DNA from: Palsa-506 sp050013415 | GTDB taxonomy: Bacteria; Actinomycetota; Actinomycetes; Streptosporangiales; Streptosporangiaceae | Assembly: GCA_050013415.1 (NCBI GenBank) | Contig: JBEKFH010000005.1 | Location: 1-44,105 of the forward strand | Length of the DNA: 44,105 bases | Direction: 5' to 3' | Shown: positions 9,656-18,355 of the stretch, piece by piece | Numbering within the stretch: the first letter of the stretch is position 1 | Layout of the letters: each line of letters begins with the position of its first letter | Made by a program: the position numbers and the translations under genes | Notes under the pieces: model-generated | What the model was told of the DNA's origin: nothing | Seen by the model: only the letters and a program-made list of their open reading frames with translations | Database searches by the model: none

Positions 9656-11214
9656 CCACCGCGACCAGCGCCCCGGTGCGCCATCAGCCGCAGCGCATGC
9701 CGCGGGCGGTCCCGCTGACCGCGGCCCGGCTGCTGCGGATCGAGCTGCGCCGCAACCCGATGCCGTGGATCCTGCCGCTGATCGCGTTGCTGTTCTGGTT
9801 CGACTCCTACCGGCCCAGCACCACGCAGCCGCCGATCTGGGCGCTGCGCACGTTCTGGAACATGGGGCAGGGGCACACCATCATCGACTTCGGGCCGTTC
9901 GTGGCCGGCCTGGCCGCCTGGGTGGGGTCGCGGGACGGCCGGCGCGGCATCGCCGACCTGGTGACCGCCACCGCCCGGCCGCGCTGGGCCGCCCAGCTCG
10001 CCACCTGGGCCGCGACCGCCATCTGGGCGGTGGGGGCCTACCTGGTCTTCGTCGCCGTCATGTTCGGGGTCTACGCGCACCAGGGAGTGCAGGGCTCGCC
10101 GCCGTGGTGGTGGGTGGCGGTCGGCGCGGCGGCCGTGACGGCGTTCAGCGCGGCCGGGTTCGCGGTTGGCGCCTTGTTCCCCAGCCGGTTCGCCGCGCCG
10201 CTGGCCGCGTTCGGCGGGTTCCTGGCCATGGTCATGTCGTCGCAGACCGGGTTCAGCCATACCTCCGGATGGGCGCTGATCCTGCCGACCAACTCCAACG
10301 GCAACTACCAGCCTCTCTCCGGGGTCTTCTATCCCTACCTGCCCGACCTGCCGATCGCCCGGGTGATGTTCCTGGCCGGGATCGCGGTCGCGGCCCTCGG
10401 CCTGGCCGGGCTGCCCGCCGGGGCCGGCGGCCCGGGACTGCGGCGGGCCGCCGCGGTCGTCATGCTGGCCGGGGTGGCGGCGGCCGGGACCGCCGTCGGG
10501 CTGGCCGGCACGGCCCGGCTCGGGCCGCACGGCATGGTCATCCCCGCGCTGCACGACGCGGCCAGCGACCGGCCGATCCGCTACACCCCCGTCTGCGGCC
10601 AGTCCGCCGGGGTTCCGGTGTGCCTGAACCCGGCCTACCGGCAGTTCCTGCCAGACGTGACCGCGGCGCTGCGCCCGGTGCTCGGCGAGGTGGCCGGCCT
10701 GCCCGGCGGGCCGGCCCGTGCCGCCCAGTCGGCCGGGGCCTACTCCAGCGGCGAGGGCGGGGCCGGCGCGCCGATGACGATCAGCGGCCGGCCGCCTGTG
10801 CTGCGCATGCCGCTCGGCTCGCTCAACCTGCCGGACGTGTTCGGCGGGACCACGGCGCAGTTCGCTGGGCAGCTCAGGCTGCTGTCCGTGCACGCGTTCG
10901 CCGGGGCCGGCGCCGGCCCGGGCACGCCCGCGCAGCAGGCGGTGCAGGCGGTCCTGCTGCAGGGCGCTGGCGTGCCGTTCGCCGCGCAGCCCGGGATGCT
11001 TTCCTCGGTCGGGCTGCCGTCGTGGGCCCAGGCCACCATGCACGAGCAGGCCACGGAGCAGGGCAAGAATCACACGCCGGCGCCGGCGTCCGGGCCGGTC
11101 TACGCCGCGGCCCGGCGGCTCGCGGCGCTGCGGCCCGCGGCCCGGCATGCCTGGCTCGCCGCCCATCTCGGCGCGCTGCGGTCCGGCCAGCTCAGCCTGG
11201 CGCAGCTGCCATGA
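9652..11214 (+). CDS. Large ABC-associated membrane protein (permease-like)
   Basis: A 520-residue protein with about six transmembrane helices in residues 30-290. The first is at PWILPLIALLFWF, and others surround IWAVGAYLVFVAVMFGVY and FAAPLAAFGGFLAMVM. A roughly 220-residue, Ala/Gly/Pro-rich C-terminal region contains two cysteines (YTPVCGQSAGVPVCLNP) that could form a disulfide outside the cell. It is coupled by ATGA overlaps to the ATPase upstream and the small membrane protein downstream. It is likely one permease half of the exporter. The large C-terminal domain is unusual for a permease and may bind a substrate or sense the envelope; that is speculation. Confidence 0.75.
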   Translation: MTTATSAPVRHQPQRMPRAVPLTAARLLRIELRRNPMPWILPLIALLFWFDSYRPSTTQPPIWALRTFWNMGQGHTIIDFGPFVAGLAAWVGSRDGRRGIADLVTATARPRWAAQLATWAATAIWAVGAYLVFVAVMFGVYAHQGVQGSPPWWWVAVGAAAVTAFSAAGFAVGALFPSRFAAPLAAFGGFLAMVMSSQTGFSHTSGWALILPTNSNGNYQPLSGVFYPYLPDLPIARVMFLAGIAVAALGLAGLPAGAGGPGLRRAAAVVMLAGVAAAGTAVGLAGTARLGPHGMVIPALHDAASDRPIRYTPVCGQSAGVPVCLNPAYRQFLPDVTAALRPVLGEVAGLPGGPARAAQSAGAYSSGEGGAGAPMTISGRPPVLRMPLGSLNLPDVFGGTTAQFAGQLRLLSVHAFAGAGAGPGTPAQQAVQAVLLQGAGVPFAAQPGMLSSVGLPSWAQATMHEQATEQGKNHTPAPASGPVYAAARRLAALRPAARHAWLAAHLGALRSGQLSLAQLP

Positions 11215-11891
11215 CCGCCGCCGGGATCCACCGGCCGCCGGGCGCCGGACAGGCCCGCCCGGCCTCCCGGCGCGCCCTCGCCACGCTGCGCCTGGCGTGG
11301 CTGTACCTGGTCAGCCGCCGGGCCCTGGCGGCGGTAGCCCTCCTGGTGGCCCTCGGCGCGCTGCTGTGGGCAGCGCTGCACGGGAACTGGTCGGTGGCCG
11401 GCGGCGCCGCGGCCCGGCAGCTGATTCCGCTGGTGATCGAGACCGGCGCGGCCGCGGTCATCGCGGTCACGACCTTCGGCCCGTTCGGCGACACCGAGCG
11501 GGCGACCGGCCGCTGGCTGCCCTGGCTGCGGCTGGGCACGGCCGTGCTGCTCACCGCGGCCGCGGCCGGGGCGCTGGCCGCGGGGGCCGCCGGCGGCCAT
11601 CTGCCCGGCGGCAGCCTGGCCCTGCTCCGCAACCTCGCCGGGATGACCGGCACCGGCCTGCTGGCCTCGGCCGCGCTCGGCGGCGCGTTCGGCTGGACCG
11701 GGCCGATGGCCTACTGGCTGATCACCGAGGGCGCGCTGGCCGGGGCCTGGACCACGCCGTGGATCTGGCCGGCCCGGCCGGCCCGCGACCTCGGCGGGGC
11801 GCTCTGCGCCTACGGCGTGTTCGCCGCCGGGATCGTGGCCGTCACGCTGCTCGGCGCCCGTGACTCCGGCCGCCGCCCCGCCCCGGAGTGA
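11211..11891 (+). CDS. Membrane protein, last gene of the sigma/ABC operon
   Basis: A 226-residue protein with about six hydrophobic segments (for example RALAAVALLVALGALLWAAL and GTAVLLTAAAAGALAAGAAG). A Trp-rich motif TPWIWPARPARD precedes the last helix. It starts at 11211 within the stop of the preceding gene (ATGA). Probably the second permease half. The final 82 bp overlap, in antisense, the 3' end of the lipoprotein gene at 11810-12889, so the two convergent transcripts must interfere or share a terminator zone. Confidence 0.72.
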   Translation: MTAAGIHRPPGAGQARPASRRALATLRLAWLYLVSRRALAAVALLVALGALLWAALHGNWSVAGGAAARQLIPLVIETGAAAVIAVTTFGPFGDTERATGRWLPWLRLGTAVLLTAAAAGALAAGAAGGHLPGGSLALLRNLAGMTGTGLLASAALGGAFGWTGPMAYWLITEGALAGAWTTPWIWPARPARDLGGALCAYGVFAAGIVAVTLLGARDSGRRPAPE

Positions 11892-12889
11892 GCACCGGAA
11901 ACGGGCAGCTCGAGTTTGGCCGACGTGGTCCGCAGCAGTGCCGGTAGCTTCCTCAACTCCCTGGCGTAGGCGGCCTTGTACTCCTGGACCGCGGTGTCCA
12001 GCGCCTGCTGGTTGGCGGTGACGAACTGCTGCTCGTAGCTGCCCTGGACGGCGAAGTAGATGCCGGCCAGGTCGGTGGACTGCGTGCAGTCCGCGTCGGT
12101 GACGGCCGCCGCGAGCTGCGCCTGGTTCTGCGCGGCGGTCGGGCCAGATCCCGGGACCGGTGTCGATCCCGGGACTGATCCCGATCCCAGGGCTACCCGC
12201 TGGCCAATCGCATCCAGTTCCTGCAGCATCAGCGTGTCCGCGCCGGGAGAGCTGTACCCGTTCCTGGCCATGCAGGCCGACCACGCCTTTGTCGCCTGCT
12301 TGAAGCCCGGGTCCTGGACCACGTCGTTGCTGAGGTCGTTGTTCATCGTCTCGATGCCGGCCAGCGAGGTGGCGAACTGGGCGTTGTTGAAGTCCTCGAC
12401 CACGTTGAAGCACTTGCCCGCGGCGGCCTGCGCGCCTGCCGGCAGGCTGGCGAGCGGCGTGGCGGGCGGGCCGGAGGACTGAGCGTCGTTGCTGTCGGAT
12501 GGCGCGATGAAGCCGTACTGGGCGGCCAGCGCGGTCCCGAGGTAGCCCCACGGCCCGGCAGGCTGAGCGAACGCCAGGCCCTGGTTCGCGCGGGCGAAAT
12601 ACGGCGCGCCGCCGGCGTCCTGGCCGTAGCCCGCGTCGGCCATGCACGCGGCGTGCAGGGCGGCATATGTGTCACCGGGCGCCAGCCCGTCGTCGGTGCT
12701 GGCGCCGAGCCCGGCGTAGGGCGTGAAGGCTTCCGAGGACAGGGCCGCCTGGGCGGACGCCGGGGCGGGCGGCCTCCCGACGCTGGGAGTCGTCACGGTT
12801 GCGTCCGGCCCCTTCGGCGCGGTGGCGGTGCAGGCGGCCAGGCCCGCGCAGCAGCAGATCAGGACAGAGAGGCCGGCGGCGATGCGCAT
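11810..12889 (-). CDS. Lipoprotein, tandem paralogue A
   Basis: A 359-residue secreted lipoprotein. The N-terminus MRIAAGLSVLICCCAGLAAC ends in a lipobox (LAAC, lipidated Cys20). The mature part is Ala/Gln-rich with several conserved cysteines (AACMADAGYG, AAAGKCFNVVEDF, AWSACMARNGY, DADCTQSTDLAGIYFAVQ). It closely matches its neighbour at 12912-13907, so the pair arose by tandem duplication. Its C-terminus (SGAHSGAGRRPESRAP onward) has no counterpart in the paralogue and is encoded antisense to the permease gene ending at 11891, which suggests stop-codon loss and read-on. It likely works with the ABC/adaptor genes upstream. No named family is recognised. Confidence 0.85.
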   Translation of the reverse strand: MRIAAGLSVLICCCAGLAACTATAPKGPDATVTTPSVGRPPAPASAQAALSSEAFTPYAGLGASTDDGLAPGDTYAALHAACMADAGYGQDAGGAPYFARANQGLAFAQPAGPWGYLGTALAAQYGFIAPSDSNDAQSSGPPATPLASLPAGAQAAAGKCFNVVEDFNNAQFATSLAGIETMNNDLSNDVVQDPGFKQATKAWSACMARNGYSSPGADTLMLQELDAIGQRVALGSGSVPGSTPVPGSGPTAAQNQAQLAAAVTDADCTQSTDLAGIYFAVQGSYEQQFVTANQQALDTAVQEYKAAYARELRKLPALLRTTSAKLELPVSGAHSGAGRRPESRAPSSVTATIPAANTP

Positions 12890-12911
12890 TGTCGTCCCTT
12901 CACGTCGGTGG

Positions 12912-13907
12912 TCAGGATGCGGCCCGGGTTCGCTTGCCAGCGGGGAACGGCCTGGCCTTCGTCGTCCGCAGGAGCGCCGGGAGCTTGCTCAGCTCCCTGG
13001 CGTAGGCGGCGCGGTACTGCCGGACCGCGGCGGTGAGAGCCTGCTGGTTGGCGTTGACCAGCTGCTGCTCGTAACTGGCCTGGACGGCGAAGTAGATCCC
13101 GGCCAGGTCCGCGGACTGGGTGCAGCTGGCGTCGGCGGTGGCTGCCGCGAGCTGCGCCTGGTTGGCGGCAGCGCTGACCGGGGTGTTCGGGTTTATCTCA
13201 TGAGAGTTGCCGTAGATGGCCTGCCGCTCCTGGAGGTACACGGCCTGCGGCTGGTGGTCGCTGTAGCCGTTCTTCGCCATGCAGGCGGACCAGGCGCTGG
13301 TGGCGTTCTTTACCGCCGCGTCCTTCAGGACGTCGTTGCCGATGTCGTTGCTCAGCGCCTGGATGCCGGCCAGCGGGCCGTCGTGCGCGGCGTTGGTGAA
13401 GTCCTGGAAGATCGTGGCGCACTTGCCGATCGCGGTCTGCTCCGCCTGCGGAAGGCTGGCCGGGTTCGTGCCCGGCGGCGGAGCGTTCAATCCCAGGGCG
13501 CTTAGTGCGGCGCCGGGGGAAACCAGGAAGCCGTACTGCTCCGCCTCGGCAACGCCCAGGTAGCCCCAGTTCCCCCACGGCTGCGAGAAGGCCAGGGCCA
13601 CGGTTCCGATGTTGATGACGATCGGGGCGTTGCCGCTGTCCGGGTAGCCCGCGGCGGTCATGCACGCGTTGGAGATTGCGTCACCCGACTCGCTGGGCGC
13701 CAGCCCGTCGTTGTTGGACTGGCCGAGTGCGGCGTAGGGGGTGAACGCCTCCCGGGACAGCGCCGCCTGGACAGACGATGGCGGCGGCGGCCTGCCGACG
13801 CTGGGCGCGCGCACGGTCGTGCTCGGTCCCTTCGGCGCGCTGGCCGTGCAGGCGGCGAGGCCAGCGCAGCAGCAGATCAGGACACCGAGGCCGGCGGCGA
13901 TGCGCAT
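12912..13907 (-). CDS. Lipoprotein, tandem paralogue B
   Basis: A 331-residue lipoprotein with the same signal and lipobox (GLAAC, Cys20) and the same cysteine pattern as its downstream paralogue: NACMTAAGYP, IGKCATIFQDF, AWSACMAKNGY and DASCTQSADLAGIYFAVQ. ATG 13907 was chosen for its perfect AGGAGG (13920-13915). An in-frame GTG at 13973 overlaps the stop of the permease gene but would add 22 non-hydrophobic residues before the signal. It sits 22 bp upstream of paralogue A and follows an FtsX-like permease, so it is probably a surface component of that ABC system. Function unknown. Confidence 0.87.
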   Translation of the reverse strand: MRIAAGLGVLICCCAGLAACTASAPKGPSTTVRAPSVGRPPPPSSVQAALSREAFTPYAALGQSNNDGLAPSESGDAISNACMTAAGYPDSGNAPIVINIGTVALAFSQPWGNWGYLGVAEAEQYGFLVSPGAALSALGLNAPPPGTNPASLPQAEQTAIGKCATIFQDFTNAAHDGPLAGIQALSNDIGNDVLKDAAVKNATSAWSACMAKNGYSDHQPQAVYLQERQAIYGNSHEINPNTPVSAAANQAQLAAATADASCTQSADLAGIYFAVQASYEQQLVNANQQALTAAVRQYRAAYARELSKLPALLRTTKARPFPAGKRTRAAS

Positions 13908-13969
13908 GTTCGTTCCTCCTGGGATGTCGCTGCGGCGTTCAGCAGTGCCGCCGTCAGCCGCATGGCGGC

Positions 13970-15241
13970 TCACCCGTGCCGCAGCGCGGCGAGCGGGCTG
14001 GTCCGCGCCGCGCGCAGCGCCGGGTACGCGCCCGCCAGCAGGCCGACGACGCTGCCGATCAGCGGCGCGGGCAGCGTGTAGGCCGGGTTCAGCACGGCGG
14101 TCCAGTCCTTGGCCGCGGCGAAGATCACCACTGTCCCGACGCCGATGCAGGTGCCGATCAGCCCGCCGAGCGTGCCGAGCGCCGTGGACTCGGCGAGGAA
14201 CTGCGCGGCGATGTGCCGCGGCCGGGCGCCGACGGCGCGGCGCAGGCCGATCTCCTCGGTGCGCTCGAGCACGGCGACCAGCGTGGTGTTCGCGATCCCG
14301 ACCGCGCCGATCAGCAGGCTGATCAGCGCGAGGACCAGGAACAGGCCGGCCAGGTCGCCGCTCACCTCACCCTGCAGGTTCTGCGGGCTGGGCGGAGACG
14401 TCACGACCAGCCGGCTCGGGTCGGCCGGCAGCTCGGCGGCGGCGATCTGCCGGGCCACCGCGCGGGCGGCGCCGATTCTGGTCGCGACGACCATCTGGGC
14501 CTCGTCCTGGTTCCCGATGCCAGGCTCCGGGTTGCCGAAGTCGGCGAGCGCCGTATTCTCCGGGATCAGCATCGCGCTCTCGTCGGTCACCACGCGCTGC
14601 GCGGAGCTGTAGACGCCGACGACCGTGTACGCGATGCCGTCCACGAACACCGCGGGATCGCTGGCCAGCCGCGCGGGGGAAATCCCGAGCGCGGCCGCCG
14701 TGCCGGTGTCGATCACCGCGACGTGCTGGCCGGTGTCGTTCTCATAGGTGCTCAGCCGCTGGCCCGCGACCATCGCCAGTCCCATCGCCGCCGTCGCGCC
14801 CGGCGAGGCGGCCAGCAGGTTGACCGTCTGCGAGGCGGTGGCGGACAGCGCGAGCGAGCTGGTGAAGCTGGCGCCCGCCGGGAGGGAGACCGGCCACCAG
14901 ACACCCGCGGCGGTCACCCCGTTAATGTGGCCGGCGACCGCGTCCGCGTCGGCGGGGAAGCCGATGGCGGGATTGGTGCCGGGCGCGGCGACGTTGTTGA
15001 CCGGGCCGTTGTCCTGCACGGTCACTGTGGTGTCCTCCAGGACCGTGAACTGGCGGGAGATCTGGCCCGCCCCGGTGGCGGTCAGGCCGAGCACGGCAAC
15101 GAACGCGCCCACGCCGAGGACCGTGCCGAGCATGGTCGCCGCGGCACGGCCCGGCCGCGCCGCGATCCCCGCGACCGCCTCGGCGGTCGCGTCGCGCGCG
15201 GTCAGCCGGGGCAGCGGCAGGCCAGTGGCTGAGCTAGGCAC
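13970..15241 (-). CDS. MacB/FtsX-like ABC transporter permease
   Basis: A 423-residue permease with the MacB/FtsX layout. There is one N-terminal transmembrane helix (AATMLGTVLGVGAFVAVLGL), a roughly 220-residue extracytoplasmic domain, then three C-terminal helices (LFLVLALISLLIGAVGIANT, GTLGGLIGTCIGVGTVVIF, LIGSVVGLLAGAYPALRAAR). The motif LERTEEIGLRRAVGARPRHI is the hallmark cytoplasmic coupling loop. The start is GTG 15241, overlapping the ATPase stop by 8 bp. Such permeases do not move substrate through a classical pore; they drive extracytoplasmic work (mechanotransmission) with an adaptor partner, here the gene at 15926-17389. Confidence 0.92.
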   Translation of the reverse strand: MPSSATGLPLPRLTARDATAEAVAGIAARPGRAAATMLGTVLGVGAFVAVLGLTATGAGQISRQFTVLEDTTVTVQDNGPVNNVAAPGTNPAIGFPADADAVAGHINGVTAAGVWWPVSLPAGASFTSSLALSATASQTVNLLAASPGATAAMGLAMVAGQRLSTYENDTGQHVAVIDTGTAAALGISPARLASDPAVFVDGIAYTVVGVYSSAQRVVTDESAMLIPENTALADFGNPEPGIGNQDEAQMVVATRIGAARAVARQIAAAELPADPSRLVVTSPPSPQNLQGEVSGDLAGLFLVLALISLLIGAVGIANTTLVAVLERTEEIGLRRAVGARPRHIAAQFLAESTALGTLGGLIGTCIGVGTVVIFAAAKDWTAVLNPAYTLPAPLIGSVVGLLAGAYPALRAARTSPLAALRHG

Positions 15242-15926
15242 GATCGGCCCCGGTCCGATCGGACAGCACCCCGTCGCTGATCGTGATCGTCCGGCCGGCG
15301 TGGGCCGCCACTCCCGGGTCGTGCGTGATCACCACGATGGTGAAACCGGCCGCGTTCAGCTGATCGAGCAGTTCCATCAGCGCGGCCGCGTTCCGCGAGT
15401 CCAGGTTCCCCGTCGGCTCGTCGCACAGCAGCAGGCTCGGCCGGTTCACCAGCGCCCGCGCTATCGCCACCCGCTGGCACTCCCCGCCGGACAGCGTCGA
15501 GGGCAGCGCGTCGATCCGGTGTCCCAGCCCGACCGCGTCGAGCGCGTCGAGCGCCGCCTGCAGCCGGTCACCGCGCGGCGTCTGGTTGTACAGCTCGGCC
15601 AGCAGCACGTTCTCCCACGCTGTCCGGTAGGGCAGCAGGTGGAACGCCTGGAAGACGATCCCGATCCGCCTGCCGCGCAGCGCCGAGCGGTCCCGGTCGC
15701 TCAGCGCGGAGGTGTCCAGGCCGTCCAGCAGGTAGCTGCCCTCGGTCGGCGCGTCCAGCAGGCCGAGCAGGTGCAGCAGCGTCGACTTGCCGGATCCGGA
15801 CGGCCCGGTGACTGCCACGTAGCCGCCTGCCCCGATCACCAGGTCGGCCGGGCGCAGCGCCGGCACCGGCGGCGGGCCGGGGTAGGTCCGGGCCAGGCCG
15901 CGCAGTTCGATCACCGGCGCGCTCAT
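15234..15926 (-). CDS. MacB/LolD-type ABC ATP-binding protein
   Basis: A 230-residue ATPase with Walker A GPSGSGKST (41-49), Q-loop IVFQAFHLLPYRTAWENV, signature LSGGECQRVAIARALV, Walker B LLLCDEPTGNLD and H-loop VITHDPGVAAHA. The EPTGNLD motif and the short length place it in the LolD/MacB/FtsE group. Its ATG shares one base with the stop of the adaptor gene upstream (TGATG) and its end overlaps the permease start, so the three are coupled. It should form the motor of a tripartite-like export or envelope-remodelling complex. Confidence 0.94.
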   Translation of the reverse strand: MSAPVIELRGLARTYPGPPPVPALRPADLVIGAGGYVAVTGPSGSGKSTLLHLLGLLDAPTEGSYLLDGLDTSALSDRDRSALRGRRIGIVFQAFHLLPYRTAWENVLLAELYNQTPRGDRLQAALDALDAVGLGHRIDALPSTLSGGECQRVAIARALVNRPSLLLCDEPTGNLDSRNAAALMELLDQLNAAGFTIVVITHDPGVAAHAGRTITISDGVLSDRTGADRA

Positions 15927-17389
15927 CAGCCGCTCACCAGCACGTGATCGCCTGCGGCGAGCGCGCCGGAGGTCACCGGGGTCACCTGGACGTAGCCGTT
16001 CTCGGAAATGCCCGGCGTCACCGGGACCTGGGTCTGCCGCCCGCGGGCGCCCACCACAGTGACGTGGCTGGTGCCCGACGCTGTGGTGACGATCGCCGCC
16101 ACGGGCACCGTGAGCACCGGCCCCTCGGTCCGCCCGGTGTCCACCGTGACCAGGACGTTCTCTCCGTTCAGCGCCGAAGCCAGCGGTCTGGACGGATGCA
16201 CGGACAGCGGGATGAACACCGTCGCGCCGGAGCTGGCCGAGCTGCCTGCGCTGCTGGAACTGGCGGACCCGGCAGACTCCGAGCCGGCACTGCCTGAGGA
16301 GCCCGCCGAGCCCGGGCTGCCGATGTCCACCACCGCCCCGGCCGGCGCCAGGGTGGTGGCCGTGCCCAGGTCAGCCACGGTCCCGGTCGCGTGGATGCCG
16401 GTCACCTCGTCGTAGATGGTGACCTTCAGGCCGGACTTCACCTGGCCGGCGTAGGCCGGCGGCAGTTCACCGGTCAGCGCCAGCGACCCGCGGGCGGCCA
16501 GCTCGAGGAACGGCTGGCCGGGCTGCTCGCCGGTGGTGCCGTTCACCGCGACCACCGTCGCGGGCAGCGACGGCAGGAACACCACGTCCGCGGCCGGCAC
16601 GCCGCCGGAGGCCGGCGGAGCGTAGCCGAGGTGCTCGAAGTACTCCGACACCGCGTCCTGCGTCGCCGGGCCGAAGTACCCCGGGGTATCACCGTCGTCG
16701 TAGTACCCGAGCGAGGCGAGCGCATTCTGCAGCTCGGTCACGTCCGGCCCGCTCTCGCCGGGCGTCAGGTCCCGCCACGCGGGCACCGGGCCGGCCAGCA
16801 CGAACAGCGGCTGGCCGTCGATCTCGGCGAGCAGCCTGCCGTCGCCGATGGTGTCGCTCGCGGCGACGCCCAGCTTCGAGATGTACAGCGCGGACCCGGT
16901 TCCGCCCGTCGCCGACGATCCTGCCCCGGCAGACGAGCTGGCCGCGCCCGTTCCTGTGCCCGTGCCCGCGGCCGATGACGGTGCCGCCGTCGACGACGGA
17001 GCGCTCGCGTACACGTCGTACTGCGTCGCCGGGTACACCTCGCCGCGCATCTCGACCGATGAGGTAAGGACCTGGGCGGCGACCGTGGCCGTGATCACGG
17101 TGGGCGGCGGCGCCGCGGTGTTGGCGGCAAGCTGCTGCGGTGACTTAACGAAGGAGGCGCCGATCAGCCCGCCGACGGCCAGCAGGGCCGCCGCGATGCC
17201 CACCCCGAGCAGCACGCGGCGCCGCCGGGCCAGCCGTGATCCGCGCGCCGTCGGCCGGCGGCCGGTGTCGCCCTGGCCGCTCTGGGTCGCCGGGGAGCCG
17301 AGTTGCGTCACGAGATCCTCCGATGCCTCGCCTGCCACCCGGGGCTCCGGAAGAAGCCGGAACGCGCCTGACCCGGGTACGGGCCTCAT
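15926..17389 (-). CDS. Periplasmic adaptor (MacA/HlyD-like) with peptidoglycan-binding domain
   Basis: A 487-residue protein. A cytoplasmic, Arg-rich leader (about 60 residues) is followed by a single transmembrane anchor (RVLLGVGIAAALLAVGGLIG). A short HlyD-like barrel stretch (TATVAAQVLTSSVEMRGEVY) comes next, then a Ser/Ala/Gly linker. A PG_binding_1-type domain sits near residues 205-265 (GPDVTELQNALASLGYYDD, then GYFGPATQDAVSEYF). The rest is a barrel-sandwich/HlyD half (VTIYDEVTGIHATGTV, VPVTPGISENGYVQV). A second Ser-rich linker interrupts it. The design suits an adaptor that ties a MacB-like transporter to the cell wall. ATG 17389 is used; a GTG (VTQLG) 28 codons downstream is possible. 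It heads the operon. Confidence 0.87.
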   Translation of the reverse strand: MRPVPGSGAFRLLPEPRVAGEASEDLVTQLGSPATQSGQGDTGRRPTARGSRLARRRRVLLGVGIAAALLAVGGLIGASFVKSPQQLAANTAAPPPTVITATVAAQVLTSSVEMRGEVYPATQYDVYASAPSSTAAPSSAAGTGTGTGAASSSAGAGSSATGGTGSALYISKLGVAASDTIGDGRLLAEIDGQPLFVLAGPVPAWRDLTPGESGPDVTELQNALASLGYYDDGDTPGYFGPATQDAVSEYFEHLGYAPPASGGVPAADVVFLPSLPATVVAVNGTTGEQPGQPFLELAARGSLALTGELPPAYAGQVKSGLKVTIYDEVTGIHATGTVADLGTATTLAPAGAVVDIGSPGSAGSSGSAGSESAGSASSSSAGSSASSGATVFIPLSVHPSRPLASALNGENVLVTVDTGRTEGPVLTVPVAAIVTTASGTSHVTVVGARGRQTQVPVTPGISENGYVQVTPVTSGALAAGDHVLVSG

Positions 17390-17566
17390 TCTCTAGGGCG
17401 GTTCTCGGGCATCCGCGTGATCTGCGTGTGAGTTCCATGTCAACCCAGGCGCGCCCCCCGCGGTCCGCTGCGGCCATCCTGGTAACGCCGTAGCGGCCGG
17501 GCTCCCTCGGTCAACAGCGCTACCGCCCTGGTAACTGGCAGCGTGACTGGCCTCTATGGTGGCGGC
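17390..17566. promoter_or_regulatory. Divergent intergenic region with CTGGTAAC direct repeats
   Basis: Between the adaptor operon (minus) and the membrane protein (plus), the octamer CTGGTAAC occurs at 17479-17486 and 17528-17535. GTAGCG (17490-17495) and an inverted CGCTAC lie between and beside them. These are plausible operator half-sites; nothing identifies the binding protein. Confidence 0.35.
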
Positions 17567-18334
17567 ATGGCCGCATGGTGGCACCGCGATGTGATCGCGG
17601 CAGGCAAGCTGCCCCTGATGCTGTGCTTTCTGGCGTTCGTCGTCACGTTTGTGCTGACCCGGACGATCACGCGCATGATCCGCGACGGCCGCGGCCCATT
17701 CCGGAATCAGGTGTCAGCAAGCGGGACGCACATTCATCACTCTGTCCCCGGCATCATCCTGCTGATCATCGGAGCCTTCACGGCGGTCGGCGGCCCTGGC
17801 TCGCTCGGCTGGCGCTCGTTCGCCGCGCTGGCGGTCGGTATCGGCACGTCGCTTGTCCTGGATGAGTTCGCGCTGATCCTGCATCTGCAGGACGTCTACT
17901 GGAGCGGCGAGGGCCAGCTTTCGGTCGAGGCGGTGAGCCTGACGGCCGCCTGCCTCGGGCTGGCCCTCGCCGGGTTCAGCCCATTCGGCGTGAAAGACGT
18001 CGATGGTATCGAACTGTCACTGCGGCTGACCGCAACCGGGGTCCTCATCGCCGACGGCGTGCTCGCCTTCATCTGCGTCCTGAAAGGCAAGTACCGGACG
18101 GCACTGTTCGGGCTCTTCCTGTCGCCCGTCGGGGTGATCGGCGCTCTGCGCCTCGCGCGCCCGTCTTCGATCTGGGCACGACGTCGCTACCGGGGCAGCC
18201 GCCTGGAACGCGCGACGCGCCGCGCCGCCGACTTCGATCAGCGCTGGGCCCCCCTCCAGACCGACTGGGAAGATTTCGCCGGCGGGAAACCGTCCCAGCC
18301 TAACCCGCCGGCCAGCGACGACGTCCGCCGCTGA
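17567..18334 (+). CDS. Conserved integral membrane protein
   Basis: A 255-residue protein with about six transmembrane helices in residues 10-205. A His-containing loop (SASGTHIHHSVPG) precedes the second helix, and a charged tail (RATRRAADFDQRWAPLQTDWEDF) is probably cytoplasmic. ATG 17567 fits the first hydrophobic segment; GTG 17543 would add eight residues. I know of unnamed actinobacterial membrane proteins of this type but no function. The HIHH motif could bind a metal, but no partner gene supports that. Confidence 0.75.
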   Translation: MAAWWHRDVIAAGKLPLMLCFLAFVVTFVLTRTITRMIRDGRGPFRNQVSASGTHIHHSVPGIILLIIGAFTAVGGPGSLGWRSFAALAVGIGTSLVLDEFALILHLQDVYWSGEGQLSVEAVSLTAACLGLALAGFSPFGVKDVDGIELSLRLTATGVLIADGVLAFICVLKGKYRTALFGLFLSPVGVIGALRLARPSSIWARRRYRGSRLERATRRAADFDQRWAPLQTDWEDFAGGKPSQPNPPASDDVRR

Positions 18335-18355
18335 ACCAGACAGGAGAGCCTGGCA

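Noticed and set aside
12912..13973. GTG 13973 as start of lipoprotein B
   Set aside because: It overlaps the permease stop, but adds a charged stretch before the signal peptide, while ATG 13907 has a perfect AGGAGG and matches the paralogue.
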